Shown one piece after another: positions 26,881 to 39,600 of a stretch of DNA of 64,000 nucleotides (positions are counted from its first letter, which is position 1; the number at the start of each line of letters is the position of its first letter). The translations under genes were made by a program, and so were the position numbers. This DNA comes from Trematomus loennbergii (lineage: Eukaryota; Chordata; Actinopteri; Perciformes; Nototheniidae), in assembly GCA_012861695.1 (NCBI GenBank), contig JAAOOA010000033.1, forward strand, positions 17,771,934-17,835,933, given 5' to 3'. The notes beneath the pieces were generated by a model. The model was not told where the DNA came from and did no database searches. It saw only the letters and a list, made by a program, of their open reading frames with translations.

Positions 26881-27672
26881 TAAGGGAGTGCATGTATAGA
26901 CACGTTGTGCCTCTCCACCTCTGTTCCTTACTTCTTACTTGCTACCCCTTATCCCTCAACCTATCCTAAGGGAGTCCATGTACGTAGACACGTTAGTGTT
27001 GCTGCTAAAGGCTTAGACTGTCGGGGGACACCTTACTTCTTCCTTCTGTCTGTCTGTACCTGTGTACTCTCATGTTCCGAATAACCCATGTCTATCTACG
27101 CCGGGATACTGAGTCATGTGTCCTGGATCCTGCATCCTGAGTCCTGGATCCGGAGTTCTGGATCCTGGGTCCTGGATCCTGAGTCCTGAGTCCTGGATCC
27201 TGTGTCCTGGATCCTCTATCCTGAGTCCTGCATCCTGAGTCCTGGACTTCAAGTCGTGGCTGAACCTATCACTGTGGTCCTGCCTGACTCTCATCATACT
27301 ACTTCCCTGATGGCTCCCACAGGATTGTTGACATCCTCGTGGATTCATCTTCTTATTATAGACACATGCATTTCCAAACATTTGGTCTACCTATGTTGTA
27401 AATGTATTATCTCTTCAATTTATACACGGCATCTATTGCACGTCTGTCCGTCCTGGGAGAGGGATCCCTCCTCTGTTGCTCTCCCTGAGGTTTCTCCCAT
27501 TTTCCCCTTTAAACTGTGGGGTTTCTCTGGAAGTTTTTCCTTGTACGATGTGAGGGTCTAAGGACAGAGGCTGTCGTATTGTCATACTGATATTCTGTAC
27601 AAACTGTGAAGTCCACTGAGACAAATGTAACATTTGTGATATTGGGCTATATAAATAAACATTGATTGATTC
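26881..27672 (+). mobile_element. 3' region and tail of a fish non-LTR retroelement
   Basis: Contains GGGAGAGGGATCCCTCCTCT, CTCCCTGAGGTTTCTCCCAT, GTGAGGGTCTAAGGACAGAG and GATATTGGGCTATATAAATA, followed by a short TTGATTGATTCATTCAT tail. This order is the usual 3' end of a very common fish LINE/SINE family. It may belong with the ORF2 fragment 500 bases upstream. Confidence 0.65.
27106..27247. repeat. Degenerate 7-bp minisatellite (variants of GGATCCT / GAGTCCT)
   Basis: About twenty tandem heptamers alternating TCCTGGA, TCCTGAG, TCCTGCA and similar. It lies inside the retroelement 3' region. Confidence 0.85.
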
Positions 27673-28013
27673 ATTCATATTCCTACTGTATTTAAACTGT
27701 TCTCTAAGCTAAGGCATACACTGAAGTCTATTTGGGATTACGTTTTCTGGAATTGTACCATTATTACATTGGACCAAAAAATGTACTGATTTTCATCTGT
27801 TTCTTACTTTGCTAAAGGAACATTTTGTAACTATTTGACTTAAAAATAACATTAACTTTAGGGAGAGTGGTACCTTTGTGAGTTCCTATCTGGGCACCCA
27901 ACACCTTTTTTCGCACAATGTGACTTGGTGAGTTGGTACGATATCCCGCCAGAAGTGCGTAACGTTTACAGCTATACATTGATTTAGGTGAAACTGGATT
28001 ATATTGTATTGAG

Positions 28014-29093
28014 CAGTGGCGTTTTTATATGTACAAAAGTGGTGGGGCACAAAAAACTTAGATGTCTATATATAAGCTTCTGCAGTGACGTGCAGTGAGG
28101 TTCATGGCTGGTGAGGCACTGGCACTGACTCTTCAGGTTTACAAATATTATATTTTGACCTAAACCAAAATATAATATTATTTTCAAAAGCTTTTTTTGT
28201 CTGATGCTTCGATTAATTTTAAACAGACAGTTCAACAAAAGGATACCCAAAAAATGTAATTTTATCATTTAAATATTGAATTGCTCTCTCTTAGTAAGAT
28301 CCCATTTTCAATAAAATTGCGGTCTTACCTTGACTTGAAGATGAAGTCCATTTGCCTATCCTTCTGGACAAAAATGTCTATAACTTTTTTGTAAAAGTCC
28401 TCCTTATCTTCTTGTAGTTTCAAAAGTCTATCATAAATCTAATCGATAGATTTATGATAAAACAATTATAAAAGTAGGGTAGACATGTGGATATTATCCG
28501 GCTGAACAAAACGTGCATTTATCTAACAGGTACGTTTCCCACAGATCTTATTTCAAGCTATTTTCTAAAATCCTATGGAGAAACCTCATTGCTTTTTTGC
28601 AGCTTACTTCCTGGTTTTAGGACGCGTCACTGCAGCTCTCTCGTCTCCTCTTCACACAGCACACTTTTCGCGGCACACGTACTTACAGCCAATCAGCTCT
28701 GAATGATGTGAGATGACGTATGGTGGGGATGGCAGCTCTGTGCCCCTCAGGACTTTTTTTTTTTGCCACACACATTACATTGAAAAATACTCTGAGCATG
28801 CGCAGTGTAGTTTTTACAGTCACCGTTCACTTTGACAGTGAGAGGGTGGGGCATGGTCAGGTTTTGTCCCACATGGCTCAAAACGGCACTGTAGACACTA
28901 ATTAGAAGAACACAGACTAAAACAGCAATGTACAGACGAATCAGATGATTAAACATGACCTTAAAATATTTTATATCTTTTTTTATTTCTTTTTTTGCAT
29001 CTCTTTGCATTTTTTGTAATCATTATGTGTAATACTTTCTGCTGACACTAGGTGGGGCTGTGCCCCACCTGCCCTAATGACCAGTCGCCACTG
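28014..29093. mobile_element. hAT transposon with perfect target duplication, carrying nested elements
   Basis: The left end CAGTGGCG and right end CGCCACTG are perfectly inverted. The flanks are identical GTATTGAG (28006-28013 and 29094-29101). The motif GTGGTGGGGCAC inside the left end is mirrored by the GTGCCCCACC-like motif at the right. Length 1080 bp, of which about 28083-28640 is other inserted mobile DNA. No intact transposase. Confidence 0.9.
28083..28640. mobile_element. Composite nested element: hAT left half joined to a fold-back MITE right half
   Basis: The left part (28083 to about 28430) matches, in inverse orientation, the element at 30472-31475 (GACGTGCAGTGAGG, TTCATGGCTGGTGAGGCACT). 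The right part (about 28431-28640) matches the right half of the fold-back element at 56045-56364 (GGGTAGACATGTGG, GGACGCGTCACTGC). The outer ends still pair as CTGCAGTGACG / CGTCACTGCAG. Confidence 0.75.
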
Positions 29094-29101
29094 GTATTGA
29101 G

Positions 29102-30420
29102 ATATATTTGTTTCACCTTGAAGTCCACTGCCTCAAATCCCAGAGATTTGTGGACTTTTCTAATGGACAGAAATCATTTGGATTTTGCTAAAGTAACACT
29201 AGCTGCTAATTGCTGCTAACTTTAGCTCTCTTCTGCTAGTTAGCTGTTAGCTCAGTTAGCCATGCTGCCAGGACTGGGAACTATGAGCAATAGGGGTGTG
29301 CGAGTTCACACTGCTAGCATGTGAGTTTTGTGCCGCTGGAAGGGGGGGGGGGCAGAAAGGTACAGCAGTGTCATGCCAAAACCGGTTTAGCAATATTAGC
29401 TTGGTTGCTATGTCTTGTGTTGTTGCTGTGGTGATTGCCACTCAATATCACAGAGGGATTGCTAAACTGTGATTAACTAGGCGCTTGCACTCTCCAATAA
29501 CGACAAAGTTATTGCTTTGAAAACCATTTATTTCACAACCAAAAACAGCGTGTGCATGGCAACACACTGTTTTTCGTTGTTTGAAGTGTGGCTGTGTTAG
29601 CTAAAGTGTCGACATGTTAATCTCATCACAACAAATGCACATCTAACTTAACAGCGGTGTAAAAGTGGACTGCAATCTGAAACTGTAGGGGTGATAAAAC
29701 CCAAAATACAGAATCATGCTGCTTTAAAGGTAGGGTAGGTACATTTGAGAAACCGGCTCGAGATCGCTAGAATTTGAAAATACACAACCGGAGAAAATCT
29801 GCCACTTCCTTACAGAGCCCCTCCTCCAACACACACGAACGTGCACATGACCAATGAGGGCACGAGATAAGTTTGTGCACAGATGGAAGGCTGACAGGCA
29901 GGTAAGCCATCCAGTTATTTTAGCCGGGCCGGCTAAAATAATTGGTCGTGCTTTTTACAGTACTACGGCTTCCACAGATGAAATGTTTGCATGGATTTTT
30001 TGTCAAAGCACATAAGATATTCATTGCTATCGGGATGTTAATAGCACAAAATCCTGTTGACTAAGAGTCAGACAGATTTTCGGATTACCATTCACTCTTT
30101 AGTTGTTTCATGAACTATACAATATTAATGCTCTACCAGGAGAGACTGTCACTTTCCCTCCTACATGCCCTTCAGATGACACCACTCAGTGGATAAATCA
30201 GCCTCATTAACTCTGAATAACGCAAAGCAGAGGAATGTGTGGTACACTTCCAAACATAAGATTGTTTAATAATACAGTTGTATTGTCTGTTTGGTGAGGA
30301 GCACCTTTAAAGTCTTTGGATAAGCTGTTCCAATGCATCTTTAATGTTGTGCTCACACGTCCCCATGTATAATGAATACATATAATCTGGATATAGTCAC
30401 AGATGCCATGGAAACTGTAC
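29102..30420. repeat. Spacer with a MITE-like repeat near 29724
   Basis: From 29724, TTAAAGGTAGGGTAGGT and CAACACACACGAACGTGCAC resemble a common fish TTAA-type MITE. Its right end is not clear. Small inverted pair GCCGGGCCGGC near 29920. The rest is unremarkable. Confidence 0.4.
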
Positions 30421-32406
30421 TTAAAGGACACCTATCATGCTATATTTAAATTATATATTGTAGGGCCATACCAGCGACGTGCAGTCAGTGGAGGCAGGGG
30501 AGGCAGAGCCTCACCTGTCATACTCCAATGTAACGGAAAAACAATTAAAGAAAAACTAAATAATAATAATAATAATAAAATGTCTCCACTGATCTTGTGT
30601 AAATGTGATTTCTGTATGATTCCAATCGCATTTTATAGTCAAAATCAGCAAATTTGCCGAGCTCCGCTACGGGAGCGATGAGAAGTGAGGCAGGGACGAG
30701 CACTGCCTCACGTAAGCCCACAGTAACTTGCTGGAGCGCGGGCACTAATTTAGCGCGGCCAGTTATTTTGTGAGCGCGCTCAAGCCATTTACTGTGGGGT
30801 GAGGTGAGGCACAGATCAGCTCTGCCTCACTTCAGAATGCGTCACCCCACAGAAACTGGCTGGAAAGCGGGCCCTAAGCGCATGCCTGTTCCCATCTCAC
30901 TGTAGGTCACCAATGTAATGTTTGTAGATCCCTTTATTACATTTATCCTCGCCATCCATAGTCTCTAAATAACTTATTTCACGTATATATGATATTTAGG
31001 CTCGCTGGTCTCATCGTACAACGGCAATGAACAAAGCACCAGGAGAGGCAGCCATAACCTCTGCCGCACTGAAGGGGGCACACGTGAGCCCACAGGTTCT
31101 TGTTGCTACTGTTATTCTATCGCAAACAACAAACTAGACTTTTGAAACTACAGGATGATAAGGAGGACTTTTACAAAACAGTAATAGAGATTGTTGTCCA
31201 GAAGGATAGCATGGACTTATATTCATCTTCAAGTCAAGGTAAGACCACAACTGTAATGAAAATGGGATCTTACTTAGAAAGAACAATCCAATATTTAGAT
31301 TTTGGGTATCCTTTTGTTGATCGGTCTGTTTAAAATTAATCATAGCATCAGACTAAAAAAGCTTTTGAAAATAACAGAATATTTCGATTAAGGTCAAAAT
31401 AGGCTATAATATTTGTCAATCTGACTCTGAAAGAGTCAGTGCCTCACCAGCCATGAACCTCACCGCACGTCACTGGGCCATACCTATATAAGGTATATTT
31501 ATACGTTTCTGTTTTCAAAATACCAAACAGATCATGCATTTTAGCCATGCCTCATTTCGCTCTATGTTTTCTGTCTACGGGGCTGATTCTGTGAGACCAC
31601 GCCCCCCTGCAGGAGAGGGGAGCCGCTCTGATCAAGTCAAGAGGGGGAGAAAAATAGATCTCCGTCCTCCGTGTTTTATTATATTATTATAGGCCTATAG
31701 AGTCGTTATTCATTTGTTTTAAAGCTCAATAAATAACAAAGAAGACCTTTGACCGGCACTTTTCTAATTTTGTCCGGAAGATTTAAACTTTAACGGACAT
31801 CTTGACCGGCGAAAGAAACTGAAACTGAAACTCTGCCGCACGGTCCCCTCGTTCCTTGGAAGAGGCAGAGAGGTGGGTGTTTGTCATCTGCTGGTGGACT
31901 AACCGGAGAGAATTACGGAGCTTGCCTCGACGGGGAGGGATTGCATTGAATTAAAGCAGCAGGAGCAAACGCTTGCCTCGGGGAGGGAGAAAAAAAGCCA
32001 CAGCGGAGAATAAACAGAAGGGTAACCATGGTAACCATGCGCGGGAAGTCTTCTTCGCTGCTTTTGTGGCAGACTACAGCGCCACTTACAGGCCTGGCAT
32101 ATGTACTACAGCGTCTCCAGCGCTTTCGAGCGGCAATGGCCGGCCGTGGCCCAACCCCACATTCCCCTGATAGGTGGAGAGTTGGCCCAATAGCCGTAGC
32201 GCCACCGTCCTGACGTCAGGACAGTGTTCAAATCTGGATCAGTTTTTATCAGATCCGTTGCTGCCCCTTTTTAGAGATTTGGGTATGGAGGAAAATAGAG
32301 AGGGTTGTGTTTTCTGACACTTGGTGAGTTCCCTGGAACACCGGGGACACATATTCATGTATACAAGACGTACAAAAGTGCATTTTGCATGATAGGTCCC
32401 CTTTAA
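30421..32406. mobile_element. TTAA-flanked MITE, family 2, copy b, split by a hAT insertion
   Basis: Same ends as 19986-20466 (TTAAAGGACACCTATCATGC left, GCATGATAGGTCCCCTTTAA right) and the same interior (AGATCATGCATTTTAGCCAT, CCTGACGTCAGGACAGTG). After removing the nested 1004-bp hAT and its 8-bp duplication, it is about 970 bp. That is twice copy a; the extra DNA lies at about 31570-32070. Confidence 0.88.
30472..31475. mobile_element. hAT transposon with perfect 8-bp target duplication, nested in a MITE
   Basis: The left end CAGCGACGTGC and right end GCACGTCACTG pair with one mismatch. Both flanks read GGCCATAC (30464-30471, 31476-31483). Internal frame remnant LLKLQDDKEDFYKTVIEIVV at 31140-31200 on the + strand. 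The inserted target is itself a mobile element, so this insertion is the younger event. Confidence 0.92.
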
Positions 32407-33609
32407 GTTGACGTCCTGGCATGTGAGCACATCTTCGGAGTAATTTTAGCTCTTCTTGCAACTGTAATGGGATCTTGGCTTGGCACCAGGTCTCCGGCAC
32501 TCATGAGGAAGACATTTTCATAAATGATCTCTTGAACTCTGCCCACACTTATGTACGTTTGCTTCTAATTACAGTAGGGATCTTTAAGTTGCTGACTAGG
32601 GGTGGTATTGCCAACAACTGTGTCTGACAATTAAAACAAAAATGAAATATTGATACCATGTTAATAAAACACGTATGATAATATAATATAAATGATCCAA
32701 CATTAAATCATTTCTGTTTCTGTCCGTTTTCACTTTGTCTCATGCCCCAACGGCAATTCATTTTTCAAAAGACAAGACACACAATAAACAAAGTAAAAGA
32801 TACTTTTGACTTATAGGATTAAAAAAATATTTCTACGTATAGCACAAAAATAATGTTATTGTTCATTATTTTGGTGTAGTGACATCTTAAAGCATTACAG
32901 ACATAGACAGATATTCTGAATTTGAGGATAATATGTACAACATGATGCACAACACAAATAGAATACCTACATTTGATGCAACAACAAACATTGTTTAAAT
33001 ATTTCACAAAAATAATGTATCATATAGCTTCTAAGAAACGTCGGAACAACCAGTTATTAGTACATGTGGTAATAAAAGATTCAGATGAACACACGGTGAT
33101 ATTGAAAGGGAAACTCTGACGTTGGTAGCAGACTGCTCCTTTATTCACAAGGGTATCAGAAATGGAGACTGTGAATGGCCAGTCTGCCTTTTAGGGCACA
33201 GGGCTTTCAAAAGGACAACCTGTCATGCGTTATTATGTCTCTCTGTGATCTGGGTCAAGCCCTTGTAATGCATGAGTGCATTTACAGGCACGCACAAGGC
33301 CCACATGCAGCACACAGGACCACCGTTTCAGAGGAAATACAATCAACTCTATTGTGGGCTCCGCGCCGCTCTTATTAACAGGCACTAAATTGCTCTTAGC
33401 CGATGTGTGTGTGCAGAGCGGCTATCAGAGCGCCTACAGCTATCACTCAAGCCTCTCAGCGGCAATGCATGCATGGGACACATTTGTGCTGAAACTGGCA
33501 CAATAAGCTGCTGAAGGACACATGAAATGCATTCTTGCCCTTGTGCGGATACAGCAAAGCATAATAATTACCAACAAGAGGATTCATACGCTGGGTGCAG
33601 GAGGAGTTG
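32407..33609. other. AT-rich spacer without recognised genes
   Basis: Nothing identifiable; only short chance frames. Confidence 0.4.
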
Positions 33610-33634
33610 GTGTGTGTGTGTGTGGTGTGTGGTG

Positions 33635-33665
<31 letters not shown>

Positions 33666-33671
33666 TGTGTG

Positions 33672-33749
<78 letters not shown>

Positions 33750-33760
33750 TGTGTGTGTGG
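33610..33760. repeat. (GT)n microsatellite, about 150 bp
   Basis: Interrupted by several GGT phase breaks. Frames across it are artefacts. Confidence 0.98.
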
Positions 33761-36317
33761 AGGCTCAGAGGAGGGTAGTGATAATGCAAGATGAAGAAAG
33801 AGATCTCTGTTGTGGCATCTTCATTATTAATTTAGTTCCTCCTCGTGCGTCGCCTCAGTTATTTCATGTCTTTTCCCTCACTTGCACAGAGGTACAAACA
33901 GATACACTGTGCTCGTGTGGCAAATTTCCCCACAAAAAATATATGTGTAGTAGTTCTCTTTGCTTGACAAACTTGGAAAAGAACATTGTGTAGTCATATA
34001 ATAAAACACATTTTAGGAATGCAATTTATTCATTGGGAGACCCCGGGGTGGACTCGTAACACGCTGGAGAGATTATACAACACATCTGGCGTGGGACCGC
34101 CTCTGGATCCCCCAGGAGGAGCTGGGAAATGATGCTGCAGAGGGGGGCGATGGTTGGGTGGGATTTATTCATTACAATCAACATGGGCACTGCAGTTTAA
34201 TTTTTAAATACCCCAGTCACGGTCCCACTGCTGGATGTACGAACATACTTTTAGGGCATCACACTTGTATTCGCGGCTCAAGATAGTCCCTTCTAAAAAT
34301 CACTTTACACTGCTATTTGAGAGAGGTCAGCTCAAAACTACAGTGTTCAGGTGTTTCAGAAGAGTGTACATTTAAATAATTCAATGGCCTTCTTATCTAA
34401 TTTAAATTGTAATGTTTAATTTATTTTCAAATGTCTAGCTAGCAAAGCCAACGTTGAGCTCAATTTCGAAAATGCCAAAGCTAATTTACTGTTAATGGTC
34501 AGGTATAAAAGGGACAACATCTGTCCCTGGTGACCTTTTTTGATCCCGTTGAGGTCCTGGCAGATGTTGCCCTGGCAGATGTTGCTGCCCTTTGAGGGAC
34601 TGTTGAGAAAGATATGACAGAAAAATCCACGACAGCAACATCCAGCTCTTTTCTCTCAGCTTGGCAGTAAGCCATTTACAGCACCAGGGAGATGGACGCA
34701 GCTCTGACCTCCGCGAAAACTCTGGAGATGTTCTGCCTCCTTCTGCCATAAAACCATTTCACGAAGGTTAGAGGGAAATAAAGGAGTTTATGGCACTAGA
34801 GGCTCGCTGCCCACATGCAGAGCAGATGCCTGGATCGATAGCTGCCCTCAGGTTCCCTCCCCAGTGGCTCCTGCTGGGAGAGCGAGGGCCGTCACTGCCA
34901 CTGAAGCTCTCTCCTTAAATAACCCAGTTCCAAAGGTACCTAACATTTCAATCTCCCACAGCCCAATAACCGTTTTCACCGTTAAATTACAGATAACGAT
35001 ATTGCTATGCATGCACCCTTCTCATTTCTGTCAGCTTAACTCGCATTTATTATCTGCTGTTCGGTTATTGCCACCCTCTTCGCTTAAGGCTGAGGCTATT
35101 TCATCATTTCATCATTTCTTAATTCATACAAATACCCTGGATAGTGCTCTGCTTCTTATTATTCAAGTCCAAAGGCCAACGAGTAGGTGTAAAGCACTGA
35201 GGTAAAGAACAGGCTTACAGGACATAAAAGGAACCACACAACCAGATGAAGACTTAGAAATAGGAGATAATCGATCTGCGCAAACACTTACCGTGTTTAT
35301 ATCATTATAACAAAACTAATTATTACCTTAAGGTCCGATTACATGCATTTTCCCGGGGTGTGATTTTCTCTTCTTTTAATCATTTTATGAAATGAGTATG
35401 TGCTTTATACTCTAAATAACTTATGTGAAAGGTCATAATGAGAATAATTGGATCCTTGGTGAGCTTCAAAACAACCCACAACTCTAAAAGGGTGTTGATT
35501 GAAAGTTATCTTATCTCAGACATGCTAATTACAAGTTATAAGAGTCCAGAGAGATATTTGAGAAATTGCTACATCAGTTAACACACTCAACATATTCAAT
35601 ATTGAGTAATACAAAATGGAGAAGCTGGCAATTTTATTGGTTTGTTAATGACAGAATAACATATTGAACAATTTATGGTTTAAGCACTACCCCAAAGGTC
35701 TACTTCTGTGAGACACAATAACTGCACCAGGAAAAAAGCACCCCATTCAAAGGAAATATGTTTTCATGGCACCCTGAGCTACTAATATACCACCCTGATG
35801 GGTCTCATCAACTTCAGACACTTTCATCATACAATATATCGTATTTTATATCAAATTCAAGTAAAATATACAAATACATTTAAAAACGTTTGAATTGCCA
35901 TTCTTTTGCACGTCACAATTAATCCTCAAGCCTTTACACTCAAGTCCAAAGTCAAGGCTGAAAAGTCATTCATTTGAGTGTCAAGTAAGTCATAATACAT
36001 TTTGATTAAAAAGTTGATTTGAAAATTAAGAGAAATGTGCTGATTTGTGACACACAAAAAACACTTGTTTTAATATTTGAGCTTGGGGGAAGGTTTGAAA
36101 TATTTCCAGGTCAAAATGTAGGTCCAATGAAGTCACAAGTTATTAGTGTTTAAGTTCAAGGCCAGTCCAAATCTCCTTGGATTTTTAAGGTCAAGTCTTA
36201 AATTGAGACCACACCCACTATATGCTAATGTTTTCTTAAATGTTCTTCACATTTTAAAATGAGCTTATATTTAAGGACAACCAATTGAAACAAACAAAAG
36301 GGTTCATGCAGTTGAAA
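33761..36317. other. Spacer without recognised genes
   Basis: No gene, RNA or repeat with definable ends. A 10-bp direct pair (GGCAGATGTTGC, twice) at about 34560-34585 is minor. Confidence 0.4.
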
Positions 36318-36640
36318 GATGACATGTTATGCTTATCTTCAGGTTCATATTTGTGTTTTGTGCCTCTACTGTGATTTACTTTTTTTCTCATACTGCACTG
36401 CAGCACCTCTTTTCACCCTCTGTCTGAAACCAGAGCCCAGTCTGCTCTGATTGGTTAGCTGGCCGGCTCTGTTGTGATTGGTCAACTGCTTAGAGATATG
36501 TCGGAAGTGTCTCGCCCTTTAGCCTATCATGTGCAATGTGTTGGAGGGCTAGCCAATAGAAGCCAATAGAATAATGATATCACTATGTAACTGAAGTAAA
36601 CAAAGGAGTCCAATAGAGGTGATTCAGGCAGGGTGTGTGT
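36318..36640 (+). mobile_element. TTAA-type MITE, family 1 copy d
   Basis: Same order of blocks as copy a: ATGTTATGCTTATCTTCAGG, CTCTTTTCACCCTCTGTCTG, CAGTCTGCTCTGATTGGTTA, CTTTAGCCTATCATGTG and AACAAAGGAGTCCAATAG. It is the only intergenic copy. Confidence 0.78.
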
Positions 36641-39600
36641 GAGAAATATTCCCAGGGATGACAGAGCCACATCACACATATGATATTGGGAACACACGGC
36701 ACCATAAAGACTGCCCGTTCAGCCGTTAGCTGTAGTGATGAGTCTGATAGTTGTTTTGTGTCTGTTCTCTGCTACACTCCTGTCAGACGGTGCTGAGGGC
36801 TGAGATGGGTCAGCATTTCCCTTAGCTGTGTTTACACTGTCATATTTTGCAACACTTTTCCTGATGGTCAAAATGTTTTGTGATTGTGGAGATCCTGAGA
36901 AACTCCCAAGCAAGAAAGTGTGTTTAGTTACTATGACAACAGGCTATCATGTGTTGTCATGGCATTAGCTTAAGCGTAAGGGAATATTAAACAGTGAGTT
37001 AGATTGTTATTGGTTTTTGTTTCTGTTGTGATATGTTTGGGAACATTAAACGTATGTAAATGTTGCCTAAAAATGGCTGTAAAACATTCTTAAAAACAGT
37101 AAACAATGATACATCTTGCAGTACCCTTGGGCCCGGTCTTAAGACACCCCAGGGTGCCATGGCTTTGGTCTCTGATGCAGTTTTTAAATTTTTTAATTTT
37201 TTTAATAAGGAGCATTTACAAGTATACAAGACAAATAACAACATATACATGGAGACAAAAAAAGAAACAAAAACAGTGTGTGTGTGTGTGTGCGTCTGGG
37301 GGATTGGACAAAAAGAGAGTAATAAATGACAAAATTATAATTAAAATGAAATGAGTAACAATATAATAGTCATATATCATAGGAAGGGGGGGCATATAAA
37401 TAATAGCATGACCTTAAAGAAGTAGAAAGGGGTGGTGGATGAAATCGGACTGAGGATTATTAATTACATTTTTTAATAAATGGGTTCCAGATTGCATCAA
37501 TATCATTGGTTTGTTATGCCGGCAGATCATTTTTCCATTGAAATGTATTCTATAGGGTTAGGGTATGCAGAGTATTAATGAAAACTGAAAGTAGTGGCTT
37601 TAGTTTTAACTGGAAGGAGCTCGAACAGCCTTGTGCTTATACTATCTATAATTCCATTTTTTATGTTTTAACCATTTCATAGACAACTGCTCTCTCCTGA
37701 GACACCTTGTGATAGGCCTATACACATGTATGTTGTCCGTGAGGAAGGTATAGTACTAAAGGAATACACCCCACACCCCACCCCCCAACCATATGCCTCT
37801 CGGGGGATTTTGTCTCCCTTGCTAGCCTCTTGTATTTCCGTCCCGTATGTTGTTGGACAGGGTAAGTTAGCTCAGTGGTGTGGAAAATTAACTCTTTAAT
37901 TGGGATTCATCAACGATGAATCTTTGATAAGTAATTCAGACAGTCCCCAGCGGTTGTGGGGGATGAGCTTTATATTGGTAATTACTCACCCTTGATAATC
38001 TATTAAAGGATAAGGGTTGTCATTTTTATAATGTTGTTATTGTCAAGAGATCCCCCCAAAAAACAACAACAATGCCATAGTCAGTCTCTCATTACGTTTA
38101 ATCCCCAACCCAGCCCCATGCTTATTCATTCCTACTGAAGATGTTACTCTGTACTTAAGTTCATAGCAAAAGGAATACATGTGTGAAATTACTATTTTCA
38201 GGAGCAAATGAATAGACAATTTGTGCACTCACAAGGATTTCCAGCAGCAAGACATTGAATGAGGGATTGACTCAAGGTTTGTTCAAATGTGAAGGGGATG
38301 TTTGGCGATATTACATAATTCAAAGCAGGCGACGTGAATAGACGGCTATCAATTTTATATTGCCTCAACTTGAGTTAAAACATTCCCCTGACATTGTGTC
38401 TCGAAGGCTTTTCAGGGTTAAGATTCTCCTGACGTTACGGGAATCTGAAATGGAGGATATATAGTATTACATGCTGAATTCGGAAAATCCTCCCATTGCC
38501 TGTTCAGGCACGAATATTCACGAGTTGCTAGATACTCCAAAAAGAATGAAGTTTTACGGCAGAGAGAAAAAAAACATCAGGATCAACATACCCACACAAT
38601 ACTTGTTGGATATGGACTTTGTATGGAATTGGTTTAAAATAAATAATGCTAAATATTGACAGTCTTATTACAATGCTTAAACCTCCAACATTTGGTAATG
38701 CTGGGCCTCTTTAACTCTGACTTCCACTACCTCTCTTCTGCGCCCGTTCTGCTGTGCTCTGTGCCAAGAATATTTCACATTTGCCTCTGCAGGGGACAAA
38801 TGATGGCTGGGATGTGGATTAAAGTATGTGCTCCTCTGTAAATATTTGGTTGTGCCTTGGTGAGTCCCGCGGGGCAATTCCACAAACTATGGCAATTTAA
38901 CACTGCAGTCTGAAGGAGACCAGCCACAACTGCAGGATGAGGGAACCAGAAATATTTAGTCAAGTAGAGGAAACAAGGGCAGTCGTAATAGATGAGACCA
39001 ATATCACTTTTATACATGTATTAAAATTACCCACAAGGACACTATACAGAGCAGTAAGGATTTATTAGTTTGCAGGAATATGACAGCTGCTTCAGGTTTA
39101 ATGGAGTGGTCTGACTAATTTCATCTCGACTGTTATCATGCTGTAATGGATCACTACCCTTTGCAGCACGGTGGGATGGATTGTTGATCGCATGAAAGGG
39201 AAAAAGGGATATTAAAGTCTGAAATGAATGTTTTAATTCCTACCTCCCACTCTTGTTTATCACCTTTTTGTACCTATTTCTTTTTCCTCCTGCTTAAGTG
39301 CTGATTGACGTGGTTTATCCATCCATAGCTCCTTTTATGTGTCTTTAATGTATAGAAAAGGCAGCCGGATGAATGGTTTAAAGGCAGAATGAATATTGAA
39401 ATGTCTTTGTAAATGACGGAGAGGAAACGTGGTGTATAGTTTGAGGCCTCATAGCACCGTGATACGGATGGAAATCTGACAAATTGTTCTCACAAAACCC
39501 ATTATTACTTTTACACGACTGTGAAATTCCGCGTTCATAAGCAGTCCTTTAAATGTTACATGATTTTCTCGGTTTTATCTCGCTGTTTAAAATTGGATGA

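Noticed and set aside
33522..33993. Open frames of 73-132 codons across 33.6-33.8 kb
   Set aside because: Produced by a (GT)n tract; no real coding sequence outside it.
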